64,000 bases of DNA from Saccharothrix sp. S26 (GTDB lineage: Bacteria > Actinomycetota > Actinomycetes > Mycobacteriales > Pseudonocardiaceae). Both the position numbers and the translations under genes were made by a program. The first letter of the stretch is position 1. Each line of letters opens with the position of its first letter. The stretch covers positions 248,001-312,000 of the forward strand of contig NZ_JAJUWT010000002.1 in assembly GCF_021390395.1 (NCBI RefSeq). Reading direction: 5' to 3'. Under the pieces are notes generated by a model. The model worked only from the letters and a program-made list of their open reading frames with translations. It had not been told where the DNA came from and made no database searches. Of the stretch, positions 35,924-45,281 are shown piece after piece.

Positions 35924-36464
35924 CGGTCTGGAGACCGCGCTGGAGTGCGTGGGGCGTGGGTGGCCGGTGGTGCCGGGTGCGTTGTGGGTCGGTGACGGCT
36001 ACGTCGACCCGGTCACGGACGCGGAGTGTGACGCGCTGGCGTTGTCGTCACCGGCTATGGCGACGGTGGACCCGGAGGAGGTCCGGCGGTTGTGGCCGGT
36101 GTCGGACGGTGGCGTCACGCGGTCGGCGTTGGCCGTGGTCGGGACGCTGATGACTGCGGTCGTGGTGGAGCCTGAGCCGGCGCGGTGGCTGGTTGGGACG
36201 GAGGCGTTCCGCGCGTCGCCGACGCCGGTGGTGATGCTTCCGGTTCCGACGCTGGGTCTGATGATCGAGTCGGCGGTGTTCGTGGTGTCGTCGGCGGAGG
36301 GGTTGGACGAGAAGTTGGTCTTCCCCCGGAACGCGATGCTGCCGCTGCCACCGACCGTGGTGGAAGGGCACCGGACTCAGTGGCTGGTGTCGCCGGTGGA
36401 GTGTGACGGGCTGATGAGCGGCCCGGAGTTGGCGGGTCTGTTGGAAACCTCCAACCGTCGTTGA
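35913..36464 (+). CDS. primase/polymerase N-domain-like protein
   Basis: 183 residues starting at GTG 35913. ECVGRGWPVVPGALWVGDGY followed by MATVDPEEVRRLWP closely resembles the start of bifunctional DNA primase/polymerase (Prim-Pol) proteins of actinobacterial mobile elements, which begin ARGWPVxPGxxW with a later TxDPExVxxWW. The later IDDP-type catalytic acidic motif is not evident (TAVVVEPEPARWLV stands near its place). It may therefore be a divergent or inactive relative with a role in element replication. Confidence 0.6.
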   Translation: MWSNGLETALECVGRGWPVVPGALWVGDGYVDPVTDAECDALALSSPAMATVDPEEVRRLWPVSDGGVTRSALAVVGTLMTAVVVEPEPARWLVGTEAFRASPTPVVMLPVPTLGLMIESAVFVVSSAEGLDEKLVFPRNAMLPLPPTVVEGHRTQWLVSPVECDGLMSGPELAGLLETSNRR

Positions 36465-36707
36465 CCGCGCCTTGACGGTTGGGCATGGGGTGCCGGACGC
36501 CTCCCCCGGTACCCGTGGGACGGGACGGCCGTGTGCGAACCATCCACTCGGATGGCACCGCACACGGCCGTTTCGCCTGTCCGGGACGGGTGTCCCGTCC
36601 CACCTCCGGCCCGTCACAAGAGCTTGTTTGTGCTGGTGAGGGCCGGTTTGGGAGGTGTCACAGCCGGTGGGACGGGTTCACCGGCGTGGGACGGGGTGCG
36701 GGACGGG
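36465..36707. repeat. octamer-repeat and hairpin region, candidate transfer (clt) or replication site
   Basis: This 243-bp non-coding stretch lies at the 3' end of the TraB-like gene. GGGACGGG occurs on the + strand at 36517, 36583, 36669, 36688 and 36700, and inverted at 36594. A 13-bp perfect stem (ACGGCCGTGTGCG at 36525-36537 with 36559-36571) contains a second stem (CCATCC/GGATGG). Streptomyces TraB proteins load on 8-bp repeats in the clt locus, and FtsK loads on the 8-bp GGGNAGGG, so this is a good candidate clt. A replication origin is the alternative. Confidence 0.65.
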
Positions 36708-38825
36708 TCAGCGGTCATCCTCGACCACCTCACCGTCCACGATCGAGCCTTCCCGGAGGGCGGTCAGGGCCGCCCGGATGTCGGCGACGAGGTAGCCGCG
36801 TACCTGACGTGTGCCGTCGTCGGTGGTGATCCGGTCGCGGGTCGGCCGGCACCCGAGTTCGCCCATGCGCAGACCGAACGCGGTCGGCTCGACGTCCAGC
36901 GCGGCCACCAGTTCCGCCGTGGGCACGAACTCTCGTCGGCCCGGTTGGAGATCGTCACCGAGGTAGTCCACGACGGACGCCAGCGGTTCGGGCACCTCCA
37001 CGTCGGCCGTGCGTTCGGCGACCGTCCCAACTGCCTTCGCCACTGCGGCGTGGTCGAGCATCGGTCGGTTGTCCTGTCCGGCCGCGTGACCGGACAGGGT
37101 GCCCTCTGCCTCCCGTAGCGCGCGCCCACGGGCGCAGATGGCTCGCCAGTCCTCATTGGGCATGTAGTAGGTCCGCACAGTGGTGGCCAACACGTCGGCT
37201 CCGGCGGTGGTCTCCCCGTCCGGTCGGAGGATGCCGACGCCCTTGTGCGTGGCCAGTAGTCGGCTGCTGTCGTAGCCGCGTGTGTTCATCTGCTCGCCCA
37301 ACACGATGTTGCTGTCGCGCCAGTCCATGACCCGCAGCGCGAACCGCGAGCCCAGGACCGCCCGCAGGTTGCTGGGAATGGTCTTGCTGTCCGGCCGCTG
37401 AGTCGCCAGCACGAGCACGATGCCAGCGGCCGGTCCTTTGCGTGCGAGCCATGTCAGCAGCTCGCCCACGTACTCGCCTGCGGTGAGCTTCTTGTCCTGC
37501 ACCTCCAGCGGTGTCCGGTCCTCCAGCGGGATCTGCACTTCGTCAATGAAGATCGCGGTCACCGGCATGTCGAGACTCGGGTCTCGGGACATGTTCGGCG
37601 TGATCTTCGATTCCGGGCACACCTCGTCGTCAAGCTCCTGCATCCGCCGATAGCGGCCCTGCACCTCCGCCACGAGTTCCACGAGCCAGTCCACGAGCGC
37701 CAGGACGTGCGCCGGTTCGTCGCCGGCCATGAATCGGTGGGCGACTTGTGCCGCTGCGTGCCAGTCCTTTCCGGCCTTGAAGTCGGCCACGTAGAGCCGT
37801 GTGTGCGGGTCAAGGATCAAGCCCGCGGCTGCCAACCGTGCCGCGAAAGTCTTGCCCTGCCTGGGGATCGCACCTACGAGCAACGACGTCCACACCAACG
37901 GCAAGTCCACCCGCCGCTGCCGCGCGTCACGACCGAACGGCACCGGCCGCCACGCGTCCCACCGCTCCACCGTCAACAACGGCGTCCGCAGTGGAGGGGA
38001 GCCGTAGGGGTCTTCGTCGGCCACCCACAGCGCGACCCTGCCCGCGTGGCCGCCGTTACCGCGTACGCGCTCCACGATGAGCTGCACCTCGTCCACCGCG
38101 AGCGCCGACGCCAACGCCTCTCGGTTCTTCACCACGTCGGCCGCTTTGCGCGTGGCGGGCAGGTCCACGGTGACCGCCCACCCGTCACCCTGGCGCGTGG
38201 CTCGCTCGACCAGCCGCAGCGACTCGTCCTTGCCGATGAGCTTCGCGTCCCGGAACGCGTCCACGAGCACCTGCGGGTCCATCGTCCACGTGAGCGTGCG
38301 CGGTCCGGCCAACACCGGCTTGCGCCCCGGCGAGCCGTCCTTACGGCGACCGAGCACCGCCAGCGCGACCGCGACCGCCCCACCGCCGATCCACAGCACC
38401 CGATGCCCGTACACGAGATCGACCACCGCGAACGCCACACCTGTGGCCGCGAAGGTGGCACCGGTGACCTTCCACCGGAACAGCCCCAGCGCCCGGATGT
38501 CGGTGAACTTGTCCGCCAACTTCTCGGACTGCTCCGCAGCCGCCCGGTAGTCGGCCACCCGGACCCACGACCGCCACCACCGCAGCGCGACCACGAGCCC
38601 ACGCGCAACCGCACCAACGAACCTGAACGGTGACCGCAGCACCGCCACCACGAAATCCTTGACGGCCTGCGCCAGGAGCCGTCGTGACTTCAGGGCACTG
38701 GGCACACGCGGCGATCGCAGCCACCAGTCCGTCAGCCGCCGTGCCCACGACGCCCGCCGCAGCGGCGCCCCGTCGTTCACGAACTCGCCTTCCAGAACCG
38801 CGCTCACGACCTCCCTACCGTTCAT
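36708..38825 (-). CDS. traB: FtsK/SpoIIIE-family TraB-like conjugative DNA translocase
   Basis: 705 residues starting at ATG 38825. Two transmembrane helices (residues about 120-155) precede a RecA-like motor. Walker A is in VGAIPRQGKTFAARL, Walker B in TAIFIDEVQIPLED, and the RPDSKTIPSNLRAVLGSRFALRV segment is typical of FtsK/TraB. The C-terminus (about 620-690) resembles the winged-helix gamma-like domain that reads 8-bp DNA sequences. It is the only candidate for the transfer motor of the element. Its start overlaps the stop of the preceding membrane gene, and octamer repeats lie just past its stop. Confidence 0.85.
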   Translation of the reverse strand: MNGREVVSAVLEGEFVNDGAPLRRASWARRLTDWWLRSPRVPSALKSRRLLAQAVKDFVVAVLRSPFRFVGAVARGLVVALRWWRSWVRVADYRAAAEQSEKLADKFTDIRALGLFRWKVTGATFAATGVAFAVVDLVYGHRVLWIGGGAVAVALAVLGRRKDGSPGRKPVLAGPRTLTWTMDPQVLVDAFRDAKLIGKDESLRLVERATRQGDGWAVTVDLPATRKAADVVKNREALASALAVDEVQLIVERVRGNGGHAGRVALWVADEDPYGSPPLRTPLLTVERWDAWRPVPFGRDARQRRVDLPLVWTSLLVGAIPRQGKTFAARLAAAGLILDPHTRLYVADFKAGKDWHAAAQVAHRFMAGDEPAHVLALVDWLVELVAEVQGRYRRMQELDDEVCPESKITPNMSRDPSLDMPVTAIFIDEVQIPLEDRTPLEVQDKKLTAGEYVGELLTWLARKGPAAGIVLVLATQRPDSKTIPSNLRAVLGSRFALRVMDWRDSNIVLGEQMNTRGYDSSRLLATHKGVGILRPDGETTAGADVLATTVRTYYMPNEDWRAICARGRALREAEGTLSGHAAGQDNRPMLDHAAVAKAVGTVAERTADVEVPEPLASVVDYLGDDLQPGRREFVPTAELVAALDVEPTAFGLRMGELGCRPTRDRITTDDGTRQVRGYLVADIRAALTALREGSIVDGEVVEDDR

Positions 38826-39610
38826 GACCCACTTCCGCTCACCTCACGGACGAGCGTGGCGGCGAGCCGCGAGGACAGCCCGCGCGAGCACCCGGTGACC
38901 TCACGTACCCACGACGGCGTCACCGTGGTCCCTGGTGTCCACGCTGCGCGTGCGGCCGACAGGTACTCCTCGAACGTGGTCCTCCTGGTCTTCGTTCGCG
39001 ACCGTGGTTCATGAACGGCCGCCGGAGCACGCCGGTCGGCTTCCGTGAACGCAGCCGAGACCGCTTCGGTCAGCTTGTCCCGCAGGTCCGTGACCGCCTC
39101 CGCCGCCACGAACACCACCAGCGGCGGGACCGAGTGCAGCACGATCCCCGACAACGACCCCGCCGCGTACGACGCCCAGGTGTTCATGACGTAGGTGGCC
39201 GCGAGCGTGAACCACTTCGCCCGCCGCACCCACGGCCCCGTCCGCACCCGATACCGCGCCGTCACCTGCTCCGCCCGCAGGATCGCCAGCAACACGAGCG
39301 ACACCGTGGGATCGAGCAGCCAGGCAGCCAGCCACGGCAGTGACCAGACCGTCGCACCGGCCGACGCGAAGTGCTGGACGTTGGCCATGGTGAACCCGAG
39401 ACCGAGCACGATCCCTGCCCAACACAGCCGGTCGACCTGCGCCCGCACACGCTCCACCCGCAACGCCACCACGTCCGGCCGCGCCTGGTGCGCCCGCAGC
39501 TCAGCCGCTTCGACAGCCTCCCGCGCGAGCCTCGCTGCCGTGTTCTCGTCCGGCGCGGCGGGTGGCCGCCCGAAGGCGACCACCCTTCCCACACCCTTCG
39601 GTGTGCTCAC
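38822..39610 (-). CDS. DUF2637/Spd-like membrane protein
   Basis: 262 residues starting at GTG 39610. About four transmembrane helices (IVLGLGFTMANVQHFAS, LAAWLLDPTVSLVLLAIL, AATYVMNTWASYAAG, IVLHSVPPLVVFVAAEA) match the DUF2637-type proteins found beside traB in actinomycete plasmids. The C-terminal cytoplasmic ~80 residues look like a small DNA-binding or winged-helix region (SWVREVTGCSRGLSSRLAATL). It is cotranslated with traB through an ATGA overlap, so it probably takes part in transfer or intramycelial spreading. Confidence 0.7.
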   Translation of the reverse strand: MSTPKGVGRVVAFGRPPAAPDENTAARLAREAVEAAELRAHQARPDVVALRVERVRAQVDRLCWAGIVLGLGFTMANVQHFASAGATVWSLPWLAAWLLDPTVSLVLLAILRAEQVTARYRVRTGPWVRRAKWFTLAATYVMNTWASYAAGSLSGIVLHSVPPLVVFVAAEAVTDLRDKLTEAVSAAFTEADRRAPAAVHEPRSRTKTRRTTFEEYLSAARAAWTPGTTVTPSWVREVTGCSRGLSSRLAATLVREVSGSGS

Positions 39611-39936
39611 CGTCGACCACCCCTGCGACGCGGCCCGTCCACTGCAGTCACCGTCAGTGCCCTGGTGAGCGTGTAGGCCGAGAACAGCGCCGGCAGACCG
39701 AGCACCACCCACAGCAACGTGGAGTCCCGACCGTTCATGATCACCAGCCACTGCACACCCACGATGACGCCGGCCGTCACGAGCACCCGACCCGTGAGCG
39801 ACAGCAACCGCGCACCGGCCCGTGCCGTGTCCGCCGCAGCCTTCGCCCTGCGCGAACCGGCCCGCCACACCATCACCAACGCCAACAACACACCGGCCCC
39901 GGCGAGCACCTGCGTAACCGTCAGGTTGATCGTCAT
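39607..39936 (-). CDS. small Spd-like membrane protein
   Basis: 109 residues starting at ATG 39936. An N-terminal helix (VTQVLAGAGVLLALVMVW) and two further helices (VLVTAGVIVGVQWLVIM and LLWVVLGLPALFSAYTL) are separated by a basic RRAKAAADTARAGAR segment. Its stop and the next gene's GTG overlap (GTGA), and its own start overlaps the WhiB-like stop. It fits the small spread (Spd) proteins of actinomycete elements. Confidence 0.65.
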   Translation of the reverse strand: MTINLTVTQVLAGAGVLLALVMVWRAGSRRAKAAADTARAGARLLSLTGRVLVTAGVIVGVQWLVIMNGRDSTLLWVVLGLPALFSAYTLTRALTVTAVDGPRRRGGRR

Positions 39937-40280
39937 GACGACGGCCCACCCATCCGGCCACGCCGCGCCAGCCACACCGGGTACAGGGCACGCCGCTCCT
40001 CCTCAGACAGCCCACCCCACACACCGACCGTGTCAGCACCGGCCGTACGCAACTCCAGTTCCAAGCACGCACGCCGTACCGGGCACTCCACGCACAATCG
40101 GGCAGCCAACTCCCGATCGGTGGACTCCTCCTCGTCCCACTCGGGCACCTCGTCGGCCGGCACCAACCACAGGCACCGCCCGTCCAACGTGACGATCTCC
40201 CACAACACCTCATCCGGCACCGCCGCGAACCGGTCAAGATCCGCCGCGATCACCTCCAAGTACTCCTCCGGGTTCACCAC
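39933..40280 (-). CDS. WhiB-like Fe-S protein
   Basis: 115 residues starting at ATG 40280. Four cysteines are placed as in WhiB proteins: Cys36 (DGRCLWL), then the cluster Cys63, Cys66, Cys72 (RLCVECPVRRACLELELR), followed by the turn GVWGGLSEEERR. Wbl proteins bind a 4Fe-4S cluster and partner sigma factors. Element-borne copies may tune transfer gene expression. It is the second gene of the xis-wbl-spd-traB operon. Confidence 0.85.
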   Translation of the reverse strand: MVNPEEYLEVIAADLDRFAAVPDEVLWEIVTLDGRCLWLVPADEVPEWDEEESTDRELAARLCVECPVRRACLELELRTAGADTVGVWGGLSEEERRALYPVWLARRGRMGGPSS

Positions 40281-40543
40281 GCGGCACCCCCGGTCAGCCG
40301 CTCGACCTCACGAGCCGTCCGCCGCTCGGCTGCCATACCGGCCACGTCGACCACGCCGCCCGAATCGACCGCCCGCCGGACCATCTCCTCGACCGCTCGT
40401 GCCGGGACGACGTACCGCGTCCGCACCCGGACAGCCGGGAAGGCGTCCTCCCGAATCGCCCGGTACAGCGTGGACGGGTCGATGCGCATGAGGCGGGCAG
40501 CCTCCGGCACCGTGTAGAAGGTGGGCGAGCTGGTTGTACTCAT
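40274..40543 (-). CDS. xis: excisionase-like helix-turn-helix protein
   Basis: 89 residues starting at ATG 40543. A MerR-type winged helix of the excisionase family is present (FYTVPEAARLMRIDPSTLYRAIREDAFPAVRVRTRYVVP). It probably directs excision with the integrase, although the two genes are 6 kb apart rather than adjacent. It is the first gene of the transfer operon, divergent from an XRE-type gene, so the 150-bp region between them is the main element promoter. Confidence 0.83.
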   Translation of the reverse strand: MSTTSSPTFYTVPEAARLMRIDPSTLYRAIREDAFPAVRVRTRYVVPARAVEEMVRRAVDSGGVVDVAGMAAERRTAREVERLTGGAAW

Positions 40544-40694
40544 TAGTCACGCCTCCGAAAGACTGATTTCACCGCTCGGAGCGCTGACATAAGCGTTGAT
40601 TATCGGTCAATCACCGCTGATCTCAGTCATGGCTCCGGAATCCGTCCGAACCGCGCGCTAACGTCGGCGCTGAGGGCGGAGCACGGAGGCGTAC

Positions 40695-41069
40695 GTGAAA
40701 GAGGATTGGTCGGCAGTCGCGGAGGCAGTCAACGCCCGCGCGAACGAGCTGGCTCTGAAGCAACGTGAACTTGCCGAGAAGTCGGGCGTCTCGCTCGCCA
40801 TCGTGCGAGAGATCCAGCAAGGCCGAATCCAACGCCGACGCAACCCGCGCACCCTCGAAGCGCTGTCGATGGCGCTCGACTGGCACCCGCAGCACCTGAC
40901 CGCGGTTCTCACCGGCCAAAACCCGCCGGAAGCAGACCCGACCGCGGCACAGGTCGACAACCCGGTCATCCCGCTGCTGAACACCATCATCCGTGAGATT
41001 CGTGGACTGCGCGCCCAACTCGGCACGCTCACCAACCGACTTGACGACGAGTCGCGACGAAAGGACTAG
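40695..41069 (+). CDS. XRE-type HTH regulator
   Basis: 124 residues starting at GTG 40695. The HTH lies at residues about 18-60 (LALKQRELAEKSGVSLAIVREIQQG, then RTLEALSMALDWHPQHLTAVL). A coiled tail (IIREIRGLRAQLGTLTNRL) could dimerise. It is divergent from the xis-wbl-spd-traB operon and is the most likely repressor of transfer. Confidence 0.8.
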   Translation: MKEDWSAVAEAVNARANELALKQRELAEKSGVSLAIVREIQQGRIQRRRNPRTLEALSMALDWHPQHLTAVLTGQNPPEADPTAAQVDNPVIPLLNTIIREIRGLRAQLGTLTNRLDDESRRKD

Positions 41070-41219
41070 TTCGCGGCAGTCGTTCGGCGGTTCCTGCGTC
41101 GCTGTCATGACAACAGCAAACCGCCGAACAGGGGGACGAAATAATTGTCAGCGGCTAACGCCACCCGTGTTAGGTGGAGTTAAGTCCGCAGGTCACGGCC
41201 TCAGGGGACGGGGGACAAC

Positions 41220-42392
41220 GTGGCAGGACAACGCCGAGCCGACCGACCGATCACACGACTTCAAGCCGTCCGACGAGAGTCCGGACGCACCCAAGCACAG
41301 GTCGTACGCTACTTCCTCACCCGAGGACAGGCACTAGGCATACCCGTAGCCAGCCAGTCAGCCCTCTCGGTCATGCTGTCCCGCTGGGAGAACGGCCGGG
41401 TAGAAGTCACCGACCCTGGCTATCAACGCCTCTTCCGCAAGTTCTACGGCCGAACCAACGAAGAACTGGGCTTCCCACCCGAACACCTCAACGAATCGGC
41501 CGAAGAACTCCGCGACCGCCTGATCATCGCACGGAACATCGACCGCGAGACACTCGACCTCTTCCAACGCCAAGTCAACGACCTGCGCAACTCCGACGCA
41601 CGCTTCGGTGCAGTCGTCGTCCTCGACCAACTGAACAACCTCGTCCGCCAAATGGAAAGCGTCAAGACGTTCAGCGTGAGCACCCAACTCCGCGAACGCC
41701 TGGCCGCCATCCTCACCGACGCCCGCACCCTCGCCGGCTGGACAGCACTCGACCGAGGTTCCCAACTCCAAGCCTGGCAGTACCACGAAGACGCCAAGGT
41801 ATCCGCCCGCGAAGCAGACTCACCGCATCTCCTGGCGCACGCCACAGCGCAGCAAGCCGTGATCCTCCTGGACATCGGCGAACCGGTCGCCGCAGTCGAG
41901 TTGCTGGAGTACGCGCGCTACGTTGCCGAGAACCGCGCCCCGTCCCTCCTCCGAAGCTGGCTGGCCGCAGCACACGGAGAAGGACTCGCAGCGGCCGGGC
42001 ACCACGACGAGTCCCTACGCGCCTTCGATGAGGCACAAGCCCTTCTACCACCGAACCCGATCGATCCCGAACTGCCTCACCTGCTCCTCAACGACGGCCA
42101 CCTAGCCAGATGGCGCGGCAGCGCACTCGTACGACTCGCCGACCACAATGCCGTCACCAACCTCGAAGCGGCAGTGCGGGAACTGGAAACGTCCCCACAC
42201 TCCGCCATCCGCGCTCAACTCCACATGTACGCCGACCTAGCCTTCGCCTACGCCACCGCAGGCGACAGCAAAGGCGCACTGAGCTACGCAGCCAAGGCCC
42301 GCCAACTAGCCTCCCGCATCGGCTCCGACCGCCAACGCCAGCGCCTAGCCAAGCTTCAACTACCCGAGATCGGCGGACCCGGCATTGCGTGA
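41220..42392 (+). CDS. HTH/TPR-repeat transcriptional regulator
   Basis: 390 residues starting at GTG 41220. An N-terminal HTH region (RLQAVRRESGRTQAQVVRYFL, SQSALSVMLSRWENGR) is followed by helical repeats (AVILLDIGEPVAAVELLEYAR, HGEGLAAAGHHDESLRAFDEA). It shares many short matches with the regulator at 34118-35272, for example DARTLAGW against DASTLAGW and RWRGSAL in both. Such pairs in actinomycete elements often govern a neighbouring NUDIX or effector gene. It faces the NUDIX gene and overlaps its end by about 33 bases. Confidence 0.78.
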   Translation: MAGQRRADRPITRLQAVRRESGRTQAQVVRYFLTRGQALGIPVASQSALSVMLSRWENGRVEVTDPGYQRLFRKFYGRTNEELGFPPEHLNESAEELRDRLIIARNIDRETLDLFQRQVNDLRNSDARFGAVVVLDQLNNLVRQMESVKTFSVSTQLRERLAAILTDARTLAGWTALDRGSQLQAWQYHEDAKVSAREADSPHLLAHATAQQAVILLDIGEPVAAVELLEYARYVAENRAPSLLRSWLAAAHGEGLAAAGHHDESLRAFDEAQALLPPNPIDPELPHLLLNDGHLARWRGSALVRLADHNAVTNLEAAVRELETSPHSAIRAQLHMYADLAFAYATAGDSKGALSYAAKARQLASRIGSDRQRQRLAKLQLPEIGGPGIA

Positions 42393-42932
42393 AGCCAAGT
42401 AGAACAATATCGGCACAATCGCCCCCGACCCAAGCACCTCACCGCGCTTGATCAGCTCCAGCATCCGATCAATCGGAATCCACTCGATCCTCGCAGCTTC
42501 CTCAGCATCGGTCGGCTCGCCGACCTTCTCTGCCTGCCGCCAGATGTAGGCGTTCACCGGCGCGTCGACCATGCCGGGCAACGGCTGAAAAGTAGCGATA
42601 TGCTCTGGCTCGCCAATCGGTCGCCAACCGGTCTCCTCTTCGGCTTCCCTCGCAGCCGTAGTCGCCGGATCTTCGCCTTCCTCAACCAGTCCACCGATGA
42701 GCTCATAACCCCACTGGTCTACGGCGAAGCGATAGCGCCATAGCGTCAGTACTTCTTCCCGGTCATTCAACAGTAGCGCAACGGCTACGTGATGTAGCTT
42801 GACGACGTGATGTTCAAACCGGCTCCCATCGGGAGGTTCAACGTCCACAAGATCGACTGTGACCCACTGGTTGGCATAGATCGCTCGCTCACCGTGGACC
42901 TTCCATTGGAGTCTTTCTGAATCTTGAGTCAT
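42360..42932 (-). CDS. NUDIX hydrolase
   Basis: About 190 residues (ATG 42932; ATG 42950 is possible). The NUDIX box is complete: GGLVEEGEDPATTAAREAEEETGW. WKVHGERAIYANQWVTVDLVDVEPPDG and EPTDAEEAARIEWIP resemble a NUDIX group that in Streptomyces often sits beside XRE/TPR regulators. It hydrolyses a nucleoside-diphosphate-linked substrate, identity unknown. Base composition starts to fall in its upstream region. Confidence 0.85.
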   Translation of the reverse strand: MTQDSERLQWKVHGERAIYANQWVTVDLVDVEPPDGSRFEHHVVKLHHVAVALLLNDREEVLTLWRYRFAVDQWGYELIGGLVEEGEDPATTAAREAEEETGWRPIGEPEHIATFQPLPGMVDAPVNAYIWRQAEKVGEPTDAEEAARIEWIPIDRMLELIKRGEVLGSGAIVPILFYLASRNAGSADLG

Positions 42933-43090
42933 GGTCGAATAGTACCGCATGCTGTTTGCGGTGGGATTGCAGGTGTTTGATTACCTATTAATAGATGCGC
43001 TCGGTAGTTGTGCACGATGTGCGTTCGACCTGACACTGCGAGTTAAGGTCACCAGTTTGATCCTTATGCGCTCGCCTGTAGACTGCTGCG

Positions 43091-45281
43091 ATGGCAGATA
43101 GGCTTCCATTACTGCAAATGGCTGAAAAACTTCCTGCATGGCATGGTGACGTGCCGAACGTCGTTGCGCCACATGTGGGATTCGTGGTAGACGCAAAACC
43201 GGATTCCGCCTATGTCTGGCCTGATGTCACAGCCGAGGCCGGAGTTGGGGAGCAGCACATCGTGCTGGTTACTGCTCCTGGAGCTGGGGGGAAGTCGGCG
43301 GCAGCGTCGGCGCTTGCGTACCAACTCAACGCGCCACTCGTGGACTTGGCGCATCTGCAAGTAGGTAGCAATACTCTCACCGGGCTTCTGCCCAGAGTGC
43401 TCGGATGGAAAGAGGCTCCGTCTTTTATATCGGCTCTTTTGGCTGGCGAGCGTTCAGTGGTATTGGACAGTTTGGACGAGGCGCGGCTCCTCGCAGGCAG
43501 AAATAACTTCTTTGCCTTTCTGGAAGATCTTGCCGAGTTCATGAAAGAAGCGAACCCGCACGGCCAGGTTGTCATTTTAGGGCGTCGTGAAGCCATCGAA
43601 GACGCGTATCTGATTCTTGACGATGCCGGCATGCGTACGTCGATTTCGCGTATTCATCCTCTGACCCACCAGCAGAGTGCAGAGTTAATTGATAAAACAC
43701 TAGATCGGAAAGAGGTGGACAAGAAGCCTTATAGAGTACACCGAGATCACCCGGTACCGTTCGCGAAGTTTCGTGACGATGTATTCTCCGAACTATCGGA
43801 AGCGTTGGGTTTCGAAGGTGGGGAGCCTCGTCAATTCTGGGCCGAGGCTGGTAGCTTTCTTGGGTATCCACCGGTTCTTCTTGCGTTGGCGGAGAGGCTC
43901 GCTGTAGATAACCCTCAAGGTGAGAAAGGCATAACTACTCTCGTTGGAGATCATCCCGCTGCGGTTACTAGAGGTAAGTTGCTCCGGCAGATTGTTGAAG
44001 GCATCTTGGATCGAGAAAGTGACAAAGTACGCCCACGTATCAAGAAAGCGCTGCGGTTATCGGCTGAAAAATCGGCCGTTTTATATGGTCGCGAAGAACA
44101 AACGTTACGTATCCTCCGTGTCATCCTCGATGGAAAATTTGAAGTAGTCTATCCGGCGGTCCTCGATGGAGACGAACGAGTTGCATATGAAGAGCAGATC
44201 GAAAGCTTCGTAAACGATCATCCGTTTTTGATCGGCAAGAAGTTCTCTAATGCCGTTTTCGAAGACTACGTGCGTGCTTTCGTTGTAACGTCGGAGACTG
44301 TCGCCGTAGTAGGTATGAGCAAAGAGCAGTTGCTCTCACAATGCTCCCCTGAAGGCCCATTTTATGCTCACTTCCTTTTCGACCTAAGTCCCGAAGTTGA
44401 CTTCTCCAAAGACTCTATCCGTGCAGCCAAATTGCTCGATGAATCGTTGGTGGATGGGATTATCAGGTCACATCGACTCGCGGCGTCCGGAAGTGCTCCT
44501 ATCGGATATTATAGCGATGGGAATAATCCTGCTTCGCTTACGCTGGCGGATATCCCGGAAGACGGTTCTGCCGGTGTTGGCTATAGCATGGTTTTTATGA
44601 TCGAAGAACCGGTTGGCGTTCTTGAACTAACGGCCCCCTTGTCCGACTGTGTCATATCTGCTAATGCGGCCGTAAACATCTCGTCACCTGCGGGTTCGGG
44701 TTCAATTCGGTCCTGGAGTAGTCCTTATTGCTCGAGAACTGCATCTTGAAGGCGATAATTTCATCGCGTCAGGAGGATCCGAGAATCACGGTGTTGTCAT
44801 TATTGTTCGCGATGAAGTAGTTCATGAGCCACAGTTGAAAGTTTCTTCGTATCCCGCCGACTGTCTATCAATTCAGTGGCCAAATTCTTGGTACCAATGG
44901 TCGCCGTATAGTACTGAAATTCCCGAGATGGGCGCATATATTGATCCGCAGGTTGCGTACGAACTGCTCTTCTGGATCAGACGTATCCTAACTTCGATGC
45001 GTGGCAGTACCCGCGAAGTCCCCTCTGCCTACTGGGAACTCCTCGACAAGTTGATTATCGGATCCAATCCCATTGCGCATGCTACGCGCGATGCGCTGAT
45101 CGAGATCGGCGTCTTGATCCGAGATAAAGAGTACTATCGCCTTCAGCTGGACGTGTTGAAGAAGTTCAAAGTGAACTATGCTGCGCTGCGTGGTGCTGAT
45201 TTTGCTAAGGTGTTGCAGAATTTGCATAGAAAAGTGGCAAAGACTGATGCAGTGCTGTCAGTGGTTGCTCGCCCAGCCTAA
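43091..45281 (+). CDS. P-loop NTPase, candidate defence/cargo protein (one frameshift)
   Basis: The first frame (43091-44749) encodes Walker A GAGGKS at residues 64-69, Walker B VVLDSLDE at 123-130, and an arginine-bearing VVILGRREAIEDAY, a STAND/AAA-like ATPase core followed by helical regions. Near 44695 the reading moves by +1 into VQFGPGVVLIARELHL and runs on to 45281 (ending KTDAVLSVVARPA), giving about 730 residues in all. One inserted base explains the split; programmed shifting is the alternative. Codon use is far more AT-rich than all other genes here, a sign of recent transfer. It lies directly inside attR, the usual cargo spot. I do not recognise a named family. Confidence 0.65.

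Noticed and set aside
36517-36707. Octamer region as a second integrase attachment site
   Set aside because: The exact 45-bp repeats already define both ends, and the octamers resemble translocase-loading sites rather than recombination cores.
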